DNA of 64,000 nucleotides, taken from positions 14,127,501 through 14,191,500 of the forward strand of contig NC_037092.1 in assembly GCF_002994745.2 (NCBI RefSeq), in the 5' to 3' direction. Positions 11,228 to 21,879 of the stretch are shown piece after piece (position 1 is the stretch's first letter; every line of letters begins with the position of its first letter). Below the pieces are notes generated by a model, which did not search any database, was not told the origin of the DNA, and worked only from the letters and a program-made list of their open reading frames with translations. Origin of the DNA: Rosa chinensis (taxonomy: Eukaryota; Streptophyta; Magnoliopsida; Rosales; Rosaceae). The position numbers and the translations under genes were made by a program.

Positions 11228-11447
11228 CTTTTGTCTTATGTTTTTCCCAAAAGGGGTTCCCCCCTCCCTCCTTCTCAATCTCAAGTTAATTAATCAAAAA
11301 TTGCATGCAGCGGGGCAAAGAATATTTTGGTGGTAAGCAAATTTGAATCCGTTTTTATCTTATATTTTTCCCAAAAGGAGTTTCCCCCCTCCCTCCTTCT
11401 CGATCTCAAGTTAACTAATCAAAAATTGCATGCAGCGGGGCAAAGAA
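11212..11447 (+). repeat. Two tandem copies of a 124-bp unit
   Basis: 11212-11335 is repeated at 11336-11447 with few changes. Each copy includes CAAATTTGAATCCG, the right end of the MITE, plus the neighbouring CCCCTCCCTCC stretch and TTGCATGCAGCGGGGC. The duplication therefore happened after the MITE arrived. Confidence 0.85.
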
Positions 11448-11506
11448 CTTATTGCTACTGATATCAAAATATTCGAGTAGTAATAAAACCTATACTACGT
11501 GCCATT

Positions 11507-12106
11507 GAAGAATTGCAGTACCTCTACCGTACTTGCAATACCCATGCAATCATGTAATTGGGTTGTTTTGCAATTGTTAGTGATTTGATAAAATTGCAGG
11601 TCAACAAAATCCGTAGGAAAATTAAATGGTCATAATACTATATAGTTGATATATTTAATCTTTCTTAACAACAAAGTGATGTATATTTTCTTTTTGGCAG
11701 GAAAAGAGATTTCATTGAAGAATTGCAGTACCTACCCATGCAATCATTCAAATGTGGTATTTTCAATTAGTAGTGATTTGGTATTTTGGTAAATTTGCAG
11801 GTCAATAAAATCCATAGGAAAATTTAATGGTCATACTATATGGTTGATATATTTAATCTTTCCGAACAACAGAGAGATGTGTGTGTGTATTTTTTTTTAT
11901 AGGAAAAGAGATTTCACTGAAGATTTGAAGAATTGCAGTACCTCTACCGTACTTGCAATACCCATGCAATCATTCAACTGGGGTGTTTTCAATTATTAGT
12001 GATTTGATAAATTTGCAGGTCAATAAAATCCATAGGAATATTTAATGGTCATACTATATGGTTGATATATTTAATCTTTCCGAACAACAAAGATATGTGT
12101 GTGTGT

Positions 12107-12143
<37 letters not shown>

Positions 12144-12350
12144 ATATAGGAAAAGAGATTTCACCGAAGAATTGCAGTACCTCTACCGTACTTGCAATAC
12201 CCATGCAATCATTCAACTGGGGTGTTTTCAATTATTAGTGATTTGATAAATTTGTAGGTCAACGAAATTCATAGGAAAATTAGATGGCCATACTAATATA
12301 ATTGATATATTTAATCTTACTTTAAAGTGATGATGTATATGAACGCCGGC
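11507..12350 (+). repeat. Four-copy ~210-240-bp tandem repeat
   Basis: Units begin with GAAGAATTGCAGTACC at 11507, 11717, 11927 and 12166, giving spacings of 210, 210 and 239 bp. Shared inner blocks include TTGATATATTTAATCTT and GGAAAAGAGATTTCA. The third unit contains a TA microsatellite at 12111-12140 that explains much of its extra length; the second lost part of CTCTACCGTACTTGCAATA. No frame is kept across units. Confidence 0.9.
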
Positions 12351-12489
12351 CATCTTATCCTCTTTTAAAATTTCATAAATTCCTTACCGAATTTTTTGTA
12401 TTACTTGAATATGTCACTTGCGTATAGTGTTGAGTCACAAATTACTTATGTAATTGTGTCCCATAATTATGAAAATTGATTTGTCTTCC

Positions 12490-14105
12490 ATGCTATTTTG
12501 CTCTTTTTAATTCATTTCCTTTTATTTGTAGGAAACTTTGCATTAAGAAAAAAATAACTATTTGAGGCTTAAAATGTGGAGATTTGAAGTTAGGGGAAGA
12601 AGACACGGAGATTGGAAGAAAATTGCAAATCAACTTTTCCGGCGATTTTTTCAACCAAACTTTACCGGTGATCCGCCACTCATGGAAGGTCTTTTCTCCA
12701 GCAAAGGAGAACCATGGTGGTGAGAATCTCCCATCACTTGACATTCAAATATCTCCCTACACCTTGTCCTTTTGTCACCTTGCCAATTTGGGACCATTTG
12801 GGAGACAATGGTGTAAGAGCATCTCTTGCACACTCTGGGACCAAAGAGGACACACATAGCTGATCAAAAACATGCCAAAGACTAATTCTTCAGCATTCTT
12901 GACTCCATTCAATCATTTTCATCCTATTCTAAGATCCATTTTTCTCTCTATAGAATACATCACCATTTCCACCACTACAACCTCCATTTTCCTCCACTAC
13001 AACCTCCATTTCCTCCACCACTCAACACCACAACTCACCTTAGAGATCCCAAATTTCACGATTCTTTCCAATATCAAGAGCTTGGAGTAAGGAGAAAGAG
13101 GTGACTACCACCACATCATGTTCTTAGAGACCCATCTCCACCACCTCTTCCGACATCATCAATAGTCACCCTTTACTCCCTATCTTTTTATGTATTTGAT
13201 GTTCAATAGAATGTTGAAGCTTGTGTATCTAGCTATGTGTGAGTAGTGAACTAGTTGGGGATAGGGTTGAAAGCCCTAGCCAAACTTGCTTGGATTGATG
13301 CTTTTGTTTATAAATTGATGCAAATTCATGTTGTCATTCTCACATGCTTAGTCAATAGTTGAATGCATTACTTAGACCTAATCAATTTGAGTTATGTGTT
13401 TACCATGACATGAAGTTTTTCCTAGAGATTGATTACCGTTAGGAAAAAATGGAGCATGAAAGCACACTATGTGTGCATGTGAGGGTAGTGAGCTAAAATC
13501 ACCTAGAGATAGGATTGGTTTGCTTGCTTGGTTACCTAAACTCTAAGCTTTATGCATTTAGGGGCAAAGGATTGAGACCTATCCGTTAATTGAATTTGTC
13601 TCTAGGTAGTTAGCTCTAAACTTATCCGGTTAGAGTAAATAAAATGAAAGGGGTTTTAAGCCTTAGTAGTCCTATCCGGATGCTAAGAGGGTAGTTGGAC
13701 AATTAGCTTTGCATCATTCATATTCAATTGCTTTAATTCTTGCAAGGGAGGCAAAAGGTGAAACTCGATGCCCTAACTCTCATCCATTTGATAACAACTT
13801 GTTTAGTTTAGCTTAGTTTATATTACTTGCTTTCATTGTTTCAATTTGAATATATAGAAACCAATCTCAAAATCAAAATCAAATCTCTACACACCATCTT
13901 GCACATACTCACCATGAACTTTGGTTCACTTGTGAGCCTTTGTTTTTAATTGTACATTTGCATATTCTTCTAGTTAATTTTTCCTTAGGTTTTCCCTAGT
14001 TAGGAAAGGATTTACCAATCCTCGTGGATTCGACATCCTTACTTAATCCCCTATTCTATAACTTGTACCTCTTGCACTTGAGGGTGGCTTTAATGCTAAC
14101 ATATA
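12490..14105 (+). mobile_element. Non-autonomous LTR-retroelement (LARD-like) internal region
   Basis: About 1.6 kb without a useful frame. It has a C-rich pyrimidine stretch (12960-13040), AGCTATGTGTGAGTAG near 13233, and near 14017 the block CAATCCTCGTGGATTCGACA. Together these resemble the conserved leader of large retrotransposon derivatives in dicots. I saw no LTR pair or target duplication, so this is a fragment and the limits are approximate. The identification rests on remembered family style. Confidence 0.4.
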
Positions 14106-14639
14106 GATCTCAATTTTGTGTCTAGCCAGATCAATAAGGTGTGCATGCATCCCGCAAATCTATGGAATAAATGTTTCTGTATTGCTAATTAAGCCTAAAG
14201 GTTCTGATATATATATAGGGTTTGTTCAGTGTTCTATGTATAAAGGATATATTTCTATATATAGAAGTACTAGGGCTTCTATATTATTACTATTGCTTTC
14301 GTTCCTTTCTTCTTCTTTTTGGTCGAATAGAACTTCATGAATGATGAATATAGTGCATGCAACTTTATCCAGGGTTTGTTTAACCAGTGCTTCTTTCATG
14401 TAACTTTGTAATTCTCATGTAACTTTCTAATTCTATAGAAGCTCTGCGATGAAGTTTTAACTTTTAAGGGGAGAGAGAATGAATTAATTGCCTATATAGC
14501 TATCTAAGAAAAAAGTAGATCAAGAATTCAAGATCACTCAGAACAAAGACTTAGAACTATATGGAGAATCACACACACTCAATACTATCACTATGGAAGG
14601 GGAATTATTTTACTACAATGATTACATGCAATAATTAAC

Positions 14640-14885
14640 ATTTAGTACACTAATAATAATTCTAAACTAAACGTATCTACACATACTTAATCAACAAGAG
14701 GAACCCTTAGCACATAAATTTTCTTAATCCTCAAGTATAGGTGAACATGTATTCTAATCAAATTAATTAAGCTTCACCATATATGGCACTTAAAATTAAG
14801 AATCATTTTTCATTCTCTCCGCATGCAACATGGCACATTGACACTATCACAAAATCTGTGTGCTCATAGTCAATCTTCTCCTCTA
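14640..14885 (+). repeat. Inverted copy of the IRT upstream region, no gene attached
   Basis: The reverse complement of this segment follows the upstream region of IRT copy A (about 10640-10830) closely: shared stretches include ATGATTCTTAATTTTAAG, CATGTTCACCTATACTTG and GGATTAAGAAA. It keeps the TATA motif (CTATATAA, near 14882) and the CATGC block, now pointing to the right. Similarity stops just past the TATA motif, and no transporter exon follows. It is thus an orphan promoter copy in inverted orientation. Confidence 0.85.
14821..14836 (+). promoter_or_regulatory. CATGC block in the orphan IRT upstream copy
   Basis: GCATGCAACATGGCAC is the reverse complement of the copy A block with one substitution. 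Its survival in a copy with no gene may simply reflect a young duplication. Confidence 0.4.
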
Positions 14886-14989
14886 TATAATAGCCACGCC
14901 ATTTCTTCCGTACAGCACCCAATTTCTCCTTACACATTGTTTTCTCTCCCTCTAACTTTTCTCTATATTTTATTTTTGTAACTTTTCGT

Positions 14990-15902
14990 AGATCATAATT
15001 TTTTATTTGTAACTCTGATTTTGAATCCGCAAAAAGCTACGGATTCTTCTTGATACCCTATTACCATTTTTTGAGGTTTGAGTAAGATTGGATAGTTAAT
15101 TCTAGAAGACTCATATTAGGAGGCTCGGTTTTTTATTGGTATTCTGGGAGGCGATTCGTATTATTGAGGTGAATGAGTTATGATGTATTACAAATCTCAC
15201 ATTTATTTCTAACATTCTTCTCTCTTTTTAAAGTGAACCATGTTTATTCTTGAGATGAGATTTATTGTATATAATGTTAAGCAAAATTTTTGTTGTTGAG
15301 ATTACCCATGAACTTCTTGAATGGTTATGACAACTTAAGGATGTATCACACGAAGGCCGGTATATTATAAATCTCACACCCATTTCTAACCTTCTTCTCT
15401 CTTTTTGAAGTGAAGCATGTTTGTTCTTGAGATGGGATTTATTTTATATATATTAGACTGATTTTGGTGGTTGAGATTATTCATGGAGTATGTGAACTTC
15501 TTGATTGGTTATGCCGACATGAAAATGTGTCACACCGAGGTATACTGCGAAAATTGCCAATATAGGTGCCCGTGGGGATCACAAAATTGAAGAATAACCA
15601 ATAAGAATGGATGATGAGATATGATGCTATTTGAGATAATATATATTATTTTTATGATACGCATAAAACTACATGGCTTCACTAGCATATTACATAGTTT
15701 ACTTACTAAGCGCGTGGTTTTGCTCACCCGCTCATTTTTAATATCTTTTGCAGGGAAGTATTAAGAGTTTGTCGAGCCGAAAAGGGATTTGACCAGCCTA
15801 AGAGGAAGAGCTCATTTACATTCTGCTTTGTCACACTCACATCCACCTCAAATTCGGGGTTAGATGCTTAAAATCTACTAGCACCTAATCCGGGACGTGA
15901 CA
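14990..15902 (+). mobile_element. Probable solo or partial Ty3/gypsy LTR
   Basis: Non-coding sequence ending in CCGGGACGTGACA, an ending I associate with LTRs of chromovirus-type (Tekay/Del) gypsy elements. It contains an internal direct duplication of about 177 bp (AAATCTCAC at 15192 and again at 15369, each followed by CTTCTCTCTTTTT). The left end is not defined. Confidence 0.4.
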
Positions 15903-16207
15903 ACTATTTTCAAATTCTGACTCTGTTTCTAGTTATGGTAAGTTAATTACTAGACTCCGTTGTTAACTATTGATTGAGTTGCGGTCAATTATTAAGTCTT
16001 TAATCGAGATTAGGTTAAGTAGTGTAATCTAGGCATTCATTTTTATTCAGGAACACCACATACTATATTGTTTAAAAGTAGAAGAGAAGACTACTGAGGA
16101 TAAATAAGGATATATAGCTGATGCTAAATAAGACATATCAACTACAACGAGTATATAAAAAGATGAAATGTTCAGGTCGCATTCAAGTTATTAGGATTAA
16201 ATATAGA

Positions 16208-16490
16208 TCTTATATAATTAAGTCAATTCTTGAGGGAATGGTTAAATTTTTGAAGTACCATATATGCCCTCACATACTATAAATATTAATAAACACATTA
16301 TTTCTATATGAGGATAAGATAGTCAATAAACTATATTATATTGGAAAAAATCTTATATAATTAAGTCAGTTCTTAAGGGAATGGTTAAATTTTTGAAGTA
16401 CCATATATGCCCTCACATACTATAAATATTAATAAACAAATTATTTCTATATGAGGATAAGATAGTCAATAAATTATATTATATTTGAAA
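16208..16490 (+). repeat. Two tandem copies of a 143-bp AT-rich unit
   Basis: TCTTATATAATTAAGTCA starts at 16208 and 16351. The two units differ at only a few positions, so this is a recent duplication. No frame. Confidence 0.9.
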
Positions 16491-16950
16491 AAATTGCAAT
16501 ACCATCCATGAAAAAAGGAGAAGCTTCCCCAAAATTAGGAGAGAAATTGCAATAACTTTTTAATAAAAAAAAACAAATAAAAGCCAATTGACATGTGCAG
16601 AGCACATGTTAAGGGGCTTAGTATCATCCAAAATGAATGTAATTAAATATTTCATAGTAAACTAATTAGTAATATGATTTTTTTTTTTTTGAAATATAAA
16701 AAAGCTGTAATATGATTTAAATTTACAATAAAGCAATTCCCATTAGCTGCTGCATCGAAAAATTTGAGTGCAACTGCAATTTTGATGAGAAGTAATGGCC
16801 TACAGGCAAGACGAATTGGCTTTTGCCTTTGGTTCATTAGTACATTAGGATATAGAAGGGCTTAAAATTCCATTCTATAGCCTATAACCCACCATAATGT
16901 TACATCCATATATTGATTTTTAATCAAACCGACATGAGAAAGGTGGATTC

Positions 16951-16966
16951 AAATTCAAGACCTCAA
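16951..16966 (+). repeat. Target-site duplication of the SINE (left copy)
   Basis: AAATTCAAGACCTCAA is repeated exactly at 17208-17223 after the poly(A)-like tail. Confidence 0.85.
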
Positions 16967-17207
16967 ACCACGTGGTGTGGTGTGTTGGTCGAACGGCCTA
17001 GTCTGGAACCCCCAAGTCTAGCGTTCGAATCCCAGCCATCCATCCCGTGGCCAGCAGATTTGAGGGACCCTTTGGGTTCGTGTGTTTGCGGTGCAGTGGA
17101 TTAGTCTAGCTTCGCCGCAATGTCGATGCAGGTGTCTTGGGGCTGGGATATCACTGCATGGGTATGTGAGTTACTAACAGCTAACTACCTGATCAAAAAA
17201 CAAAAAA
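16967..17207 (+). mobile_element. tRNA-derived SINE
   Basis: About 241 bp. It has a perfect RNA polymerase III box A (TGGTCGAACGG, 16986-16996) and box B (GTTCGAATC, 17023-17031) about 36 bases apart, a non-tRNA body, and an A-rich tail. A 16-bp exact target duplication flanks it. This is the complete anatomy of a SINE mobilised by a LINE. The short gap between boxes and lack of a foldable 3' half argue against a working tRNA gene. Confidence 0.9.
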
Positions 17208-17617
17208 AAATTCAAGACCTCAAGTAAATAGTAAAAATCCTCCACTTGAGTTGATCTAATTGTGCCTATGTTTAATTAGTAAAGGGATTGATTCTTAATT
17301 AGTTACTGGAATCCGAGAATACTTGAAAATGAACCGCTCTTTCCAATTAATTCTTCTTAAGTTTTTATTTATTAATAATATGTGTTTGACTGTTGGAGCT
17401 ACGAGAAAACGGGTTAAGATAGATTGGTTCGGTTAGATCAGTTGCCTTCTATTGTAACAAAGAAAAAGATGAGCTTGACTATTTGATCCAACACACATAT
17501 AAAACCGACTTGAGCTAACCAAAGATTTTGTGAAAACATAAGGTTCATGATTTTAACATTCGAAAAAAGGATCATGAACTTCCATAAGCTTGAGGGAGAC
17601 ATGATCTATTCAAACCA

Positions 17618-17656
<39 letters not shown>

Positions 17657-17674
17657 GATCACATATGATCTTAA

Positions 17675-19186
17675 TTAAGCCCACTTTGCCAACAGAGACA
17701 TGCCACCAGCACCCAAAAGAACCGCCATGTAAGACTTGATCTGGAGCTTGATGCTGCGTTGCAACTTTGGACCCATGAAGTCAGCAGAGAGAAGATCAAC
17801 CAAAGCCATGTAGATGAGGAGCCCAGCTGAAGAAGCATTCAGCAGTCCTACTGTCACTAATGCACTTGGACTGTTTTCTTTGTACATTTTTGACAGGGCC
17901 ATTCCCAGTGCAATTCCAAATGGGGTTGTTGCTGAGAAGAAGAACACCAGTACTACCTTCTTCATGAACTTGAACTCAGCCTGAAACATTAACCAGAAAT
18001 GATGCTATGAGTAACTGGAGGTGAACGAAAATTAATTTGTTAGGAACTAAAAGGCTGGTATGTACCTGGAGAATACAACCACCAAGGCCCATGCCTTCAA
18101 ACATTTGATGGAAGCAAAGGGCAGCTACAAGACCTTTAATGGTGCAAGTATTGTTTGAAGCTCCAAGAGAAAGCCCTATAACAATTGAGTGAACAATAAT
18201 TCCCAGTTCCAATACCTGCCAACACAAGTTTTCAATTCATTAAATATGCATACCTAATTTTTTATTTTTCATTTTTTTTTATTTTGTAGATATCTAATAT
18301 ATCGTTCATGTCACCGAACTGTAGAATTTCTTTGCATGAATATGTGGACAATTCTTGCCAAGTACACAACTACACTGCATATAAGTGTGTGTGTGTGTAT
18401 AATTCTTATTAGTTAATTAATTTCACATTTTATATATTATTTGACCAGTACTAATAAGTAATTAACATATACTAAGCGAGATACCTGTGAAAAGAAAATC
18501 ACTCATATAATTGTTTGACTTATTATATCGTCTGGCTGATGTATACAACTTACCATGGCAACAACGCGATAGCGTGACAACTGTGACTCGCTTCCTCCTT
18601 TGACCTGATGATTGTGTGAATGAAAATGTCCATGGCCGCCACCCGCCACAGCCATCTCTTGATCTCCCTCAATGGCTGCAGCAACACCATCAGCATCGGG
18701 GTTAACTCCGGCTTTTGATCTCCTGCTGTATATGCTAGTAGCCATGGAGTCCACCATCATAGTCACAATAGCAGACAACATAGCAACAAACCCAGTGAAA
18801 GGGAACTTGTGCCACGGCTTCTCATCCAAACAATTCGAGGACAACATGTCAAAAGAGTCTGGCAAAACGTGCATGAACCCCGTGGCAAGAATAATGCCAC
18901 CGGCAAAGCACTTGACGACCACGAATATGTCTCGATCGGGGTGCAATGCGGGTACGGTGCGAGTGACGAGTGGCAAGGACACACCGATCATGCTGGTGAC
19001 CAGGATTGAAGTAATGGCTATGATTTTGAGGGGCACAGCTCCTGCCTTGTCGTGGCAGGAGTTGGTAGTTTCAGACTGGCATTCATCACTCTCGGATATC
19101 GAATGAGCTTGAGGAATTATTGCGGAGACGAGGATTATGAAGAAGATTGGGAGGAGCACTTTGAAAAGTGAAGTAGTAGGGGCCAT
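17675..19186 (-). CDS. IRT1-like ZIP metal transporter, copy B
   Basis: Three exons: 19186-18554, 18215-18066 and 17980-17675, with the same intron positions and phases as copy A, giving 362 residues. Exons 2 and 3 are almost the same as copy A and the introns still align, so the duplication is young or has been homogenised. Differences cluster in the signal peptide and the cytosolic loop: one extra Ala, Lys158 where copy A has Arg, [10 protein letters not shown] instead of [10 protein letters not shown], and Ala for Gly in [11 protein letters not shown]. The ZIP signature residues (His, His, Glu of exon 2) are kept. A (TA)n repeat lies just beyond the stop codon (17621-17653). Role as for copy A: uptake of iron, zinc or manganese across a membrane. 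Substrate is inferred from family. Confidence 0.95.
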
Positions 19187-19276
19187 ATTTTACTACTCGA
19201 TCTCTCTCTTTAGTGATCACTGAATGGTTCTTAATTCTTATGTTGGAATGTTAAGTTCTGCATTTCCCGTATGTTC

Positions 19277-19284
19277 TTTATATA
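19277..19284 (-). promoter_or_regulatory. TATA box of IRT copy B
   Basis: TATATAAA on the minus strand, about 90 bases before the start codon, matching the placement in copy A. Confidence 0.65.
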
Positions 19285-19336
19285 GAGGGAAAGCTTGTGA
19301 CTATATGTACGCTCAAATTATTTGGTGATAGTATTA

Positions 19337-19352
19337 GTGCCATGGTGCATGC
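19337..19352 (-). promoter_or_regulatory. Conserved IRT upstream block with CATGC core (copy B)
   Basis: GTGCCATGGTGCATGC, identical to 10695-10710, while neighbouring sequence differs considerably. It lies about 55 bases upstream of the TATA motif. Confidence 0.5.
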
Positions 19353-19529
19353 GAATAGAACGAAAATATGATTTAATTTATTTTAAGTGTAGTTTATTAA
19401 TAGAATACAGGGTTCACCCTACAGATGAGGATTATCATATATAAGTTCGCATGCCTCAGCAGTTGATATATTTCGTCTAAATACTGTATGTACGTATTTA
19501 ATTCTACCGTCAAGCAAAGATAAAATATA

Positions 19530-20988
19530 GGGGAAATGATCATTTACCTAATTTTAGCTTAAAAATTGCCAACTTGCTCCACTAACAGTTTTTTAACCCC
19601 ATTTACCCAAAACACTCTAAGGGATTATTTTCCTAATACCTAATTAATTCTTTTTCTTTTTTTTGGGACTTTTTTGCCCTCTCCTTCTTTCTCACTTAGA
19701 GAGAGAAGTCATCCTCCACCTTACTTTGCTCCGGTGACCAGCGGCCGACCGCGGTCTCCGGCTACCGGTGACTGGAATCCTGCAACCGATGACCGGAATT
19801 CGGCTACCGGACTGGTGACCTGATTCCAGCGTCTGAATTTATTGCCCCCTAATAATACCCAGTAACCATAGTATTATCCCCCCCCCAAGTAATCATATTA
19901 TTGCTCCCCAGTAACTATATTATTGCCTCACAATAATCATATTATTGCCTCCATTAATCATATTATTGCCCTCCAGTGAATTGCATAAACTCCCAAAACC
20001 AAAATGAATACACTACAGTCACAATTGATCAATTTATATGCATATTATTGCCCACCAATACTCATATTATTGCCTCGCAATAGACATGTATAACTACTCA
20101 ATGAATTTTTTTTTTTCATTCTTCTTTCTTCTTTCCTTATATCCTTCAGCCAAATTTACCAAAAAAAAAAAAACATCCCAGAAACTATCTTGATGACATC
20201 AGCTAACACCAAGTCATATCGGAGAAGAAAACGCATTCCGAACCGAATCTGACACAGCAACTATCCAAGCCATGTCGGAAGAAAAGGAACCACAGATCGG
20301 AGAAGAAGAGGAACCACCGGTGGCTGAAGAAGAACACGCAGCCACGACCCGATCCGAATCCGGTGAACGAAACGCAGTCGGTCCAACCGAGCAGTCGTTG
20401 TCGATGGCGGGTTTGGTCTAAGTCGAATGGCAGATGATTAGTGGTTTTCGATGGTGGGTTCGGTCTGGGTAGAATGGAAGATGATTCGCTGCTGCTGAGA
20501 TGCAATCGACGGGCTCGGGTCGGTGGTAGATCGTCGGAGAGGGAGTCGTCGGCGTCTGGGTGGTCGAGGTCAGCTTGTACAGGTGAGATCGAGGTCGTCT
20601 CTGGTGGCGGTGTGTAGGTGGAGTCGTCGCTGTGCAGGTGGAGTCGTCGCCGATGCTACGAGATGATCAGGTGGAGTCTTCACCGGTGGGTTGGAGTCGT
20701 CGTTGAGGCCACTGAGATCGCTGGTCGGCATCTAGATGGCCGGAGTCAGATGAGCTGATGGAGTCTAGGTCAAATCTGGTGTATGGGTATGGATATGTGT
20801 ATGGCGGAGAGAGAGAGTCTGATAGGAGGAGGAGGAGAGAGAGAGAGAGAGAGGTGTTTGTAGTTTATTAATTAGATTGGGGGTAAAAATGTCACTTGGG
20901 TTTAAACTGGGTAAGTGGGAGTAAAAAAACTCTCAATGGAGTAAGTGGGTAATTTTTAAGTTAAAATTGGGTAAGTGATCACGACCTC
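19530..20988. mobile_element. Non-autonomous Mutator-like element (MULE)
   Basis: The 1,459-bp element has imperfect inverted ends of about 80 bp (left GGGGAAATGATCATTTACC; right, inverted, GAGGTCGTGATCACTTACCC) and a perfect 9-bp target duplication TAAAATATA (19521-19529 and 20989-20997), the Mutator hallmark. Inside are short subterminal repeats (19841-20088), then a GC-rich block (about 20200-20800) with GAGTCGTCG-type repeats. Frames in that block are not recognisable as a known protein, so gene capture is possible but not shown. Confidence 0.9.
19841..20088 (+). repeat. Subterminal repeat array of the MULE
   Basis: Roughly eight degenerate units built on CATATTATTGCCTCC with variable spacing. 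Located inside the left end of the element. Similar arrays in other transposons bind transposase; that is inference here. Confidence 0.7.
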
Positions 20989-20997
20989 TAAAATATA

Positions 20998-21870
20998 TTG
21001 GTGAATTGTCGTACACTCGTACCACTTCCTTAATTACACTACATATTTTTGTAATCTAAAAAATAAAAAATAAAACTGGGTTTTTTTAATTACAGATTAT
21101 GATCAGTAGATTCAGATTAGCCTAACTTTTTGTTTCTTAGTTATAAAGTCACTTTCAGTTCAATTTACATGTCAACGAAATTTATAGGAAAATGCAGTAT
21201 ATAATTGTTATAACTTATTACCCTAACAAAACAATAATAATAATAATCTATCTGAACATGTCATATCCACTTTTAAATTCCAAAGATTCCAAATCGAATT
21301 TTTTTTTTAATTCATGAAGTATATATGTCACTTGCGTGTGTGTGTGTCTAACACTCTTAACTTCAGTACGGCATGCATTTGCATTTTTGTCATATTTGGG
21401 GAAAGGCATGCATTTCGCCATATCTGGGTAGAAATGTGTCATGCCCGTTTATGCTTGTGTTTTGGTCAAGCATCGAATGCACGTGCGTGACTACTAGGGT
21501 TCTGAATTTCCTAGGGTTTCCTTGTATAAATCACCACTATACCTATTGCATGGGTTAAAATTAGTCACACACGAAAACCCATGCATTGAAACTTCATGAA
21601 GATTCATATTGACTCTTTAGTGAAGTTTGGGAAGAAACTAACTGCCTGTACCTAAGAAATTACAGGGGCTAGCTAGCTCACCCTAATTAAGAACAAATTA
21701 AGAACTACTCAACCCTAATTACCAAATTAGTTTTTTTTTTTTTGATAATCTGATATGTCATTCTTCACTAAACCAAGTTCAAGTGCACGCTTCTCCAAAT
21801 AGATTGGCAGTGTGCCTAGCTGATGCCGGCCTTCATATAAACGATAATTATGTATTTTCTTAAGTAAATT
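20998..21870. other. Gene-free AT-rich stretch
   Basis: No convincing frame. It contains short homopolymers and a few phrases shared with the 11.5-12.3 kb tandem repeat (CAACGAAATTTATAGGAAAA near 21173). Confidence 0.5.
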
Positions 21871-21879
21871 GGATTATAT

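Noticed and set aside
16986..17031. Possible functional tRNA gene from perfect A and B boxes
   Set aside because: Flanking target duplication, A-rich tail and lack of a full cloverleaf identify it as a SINE.
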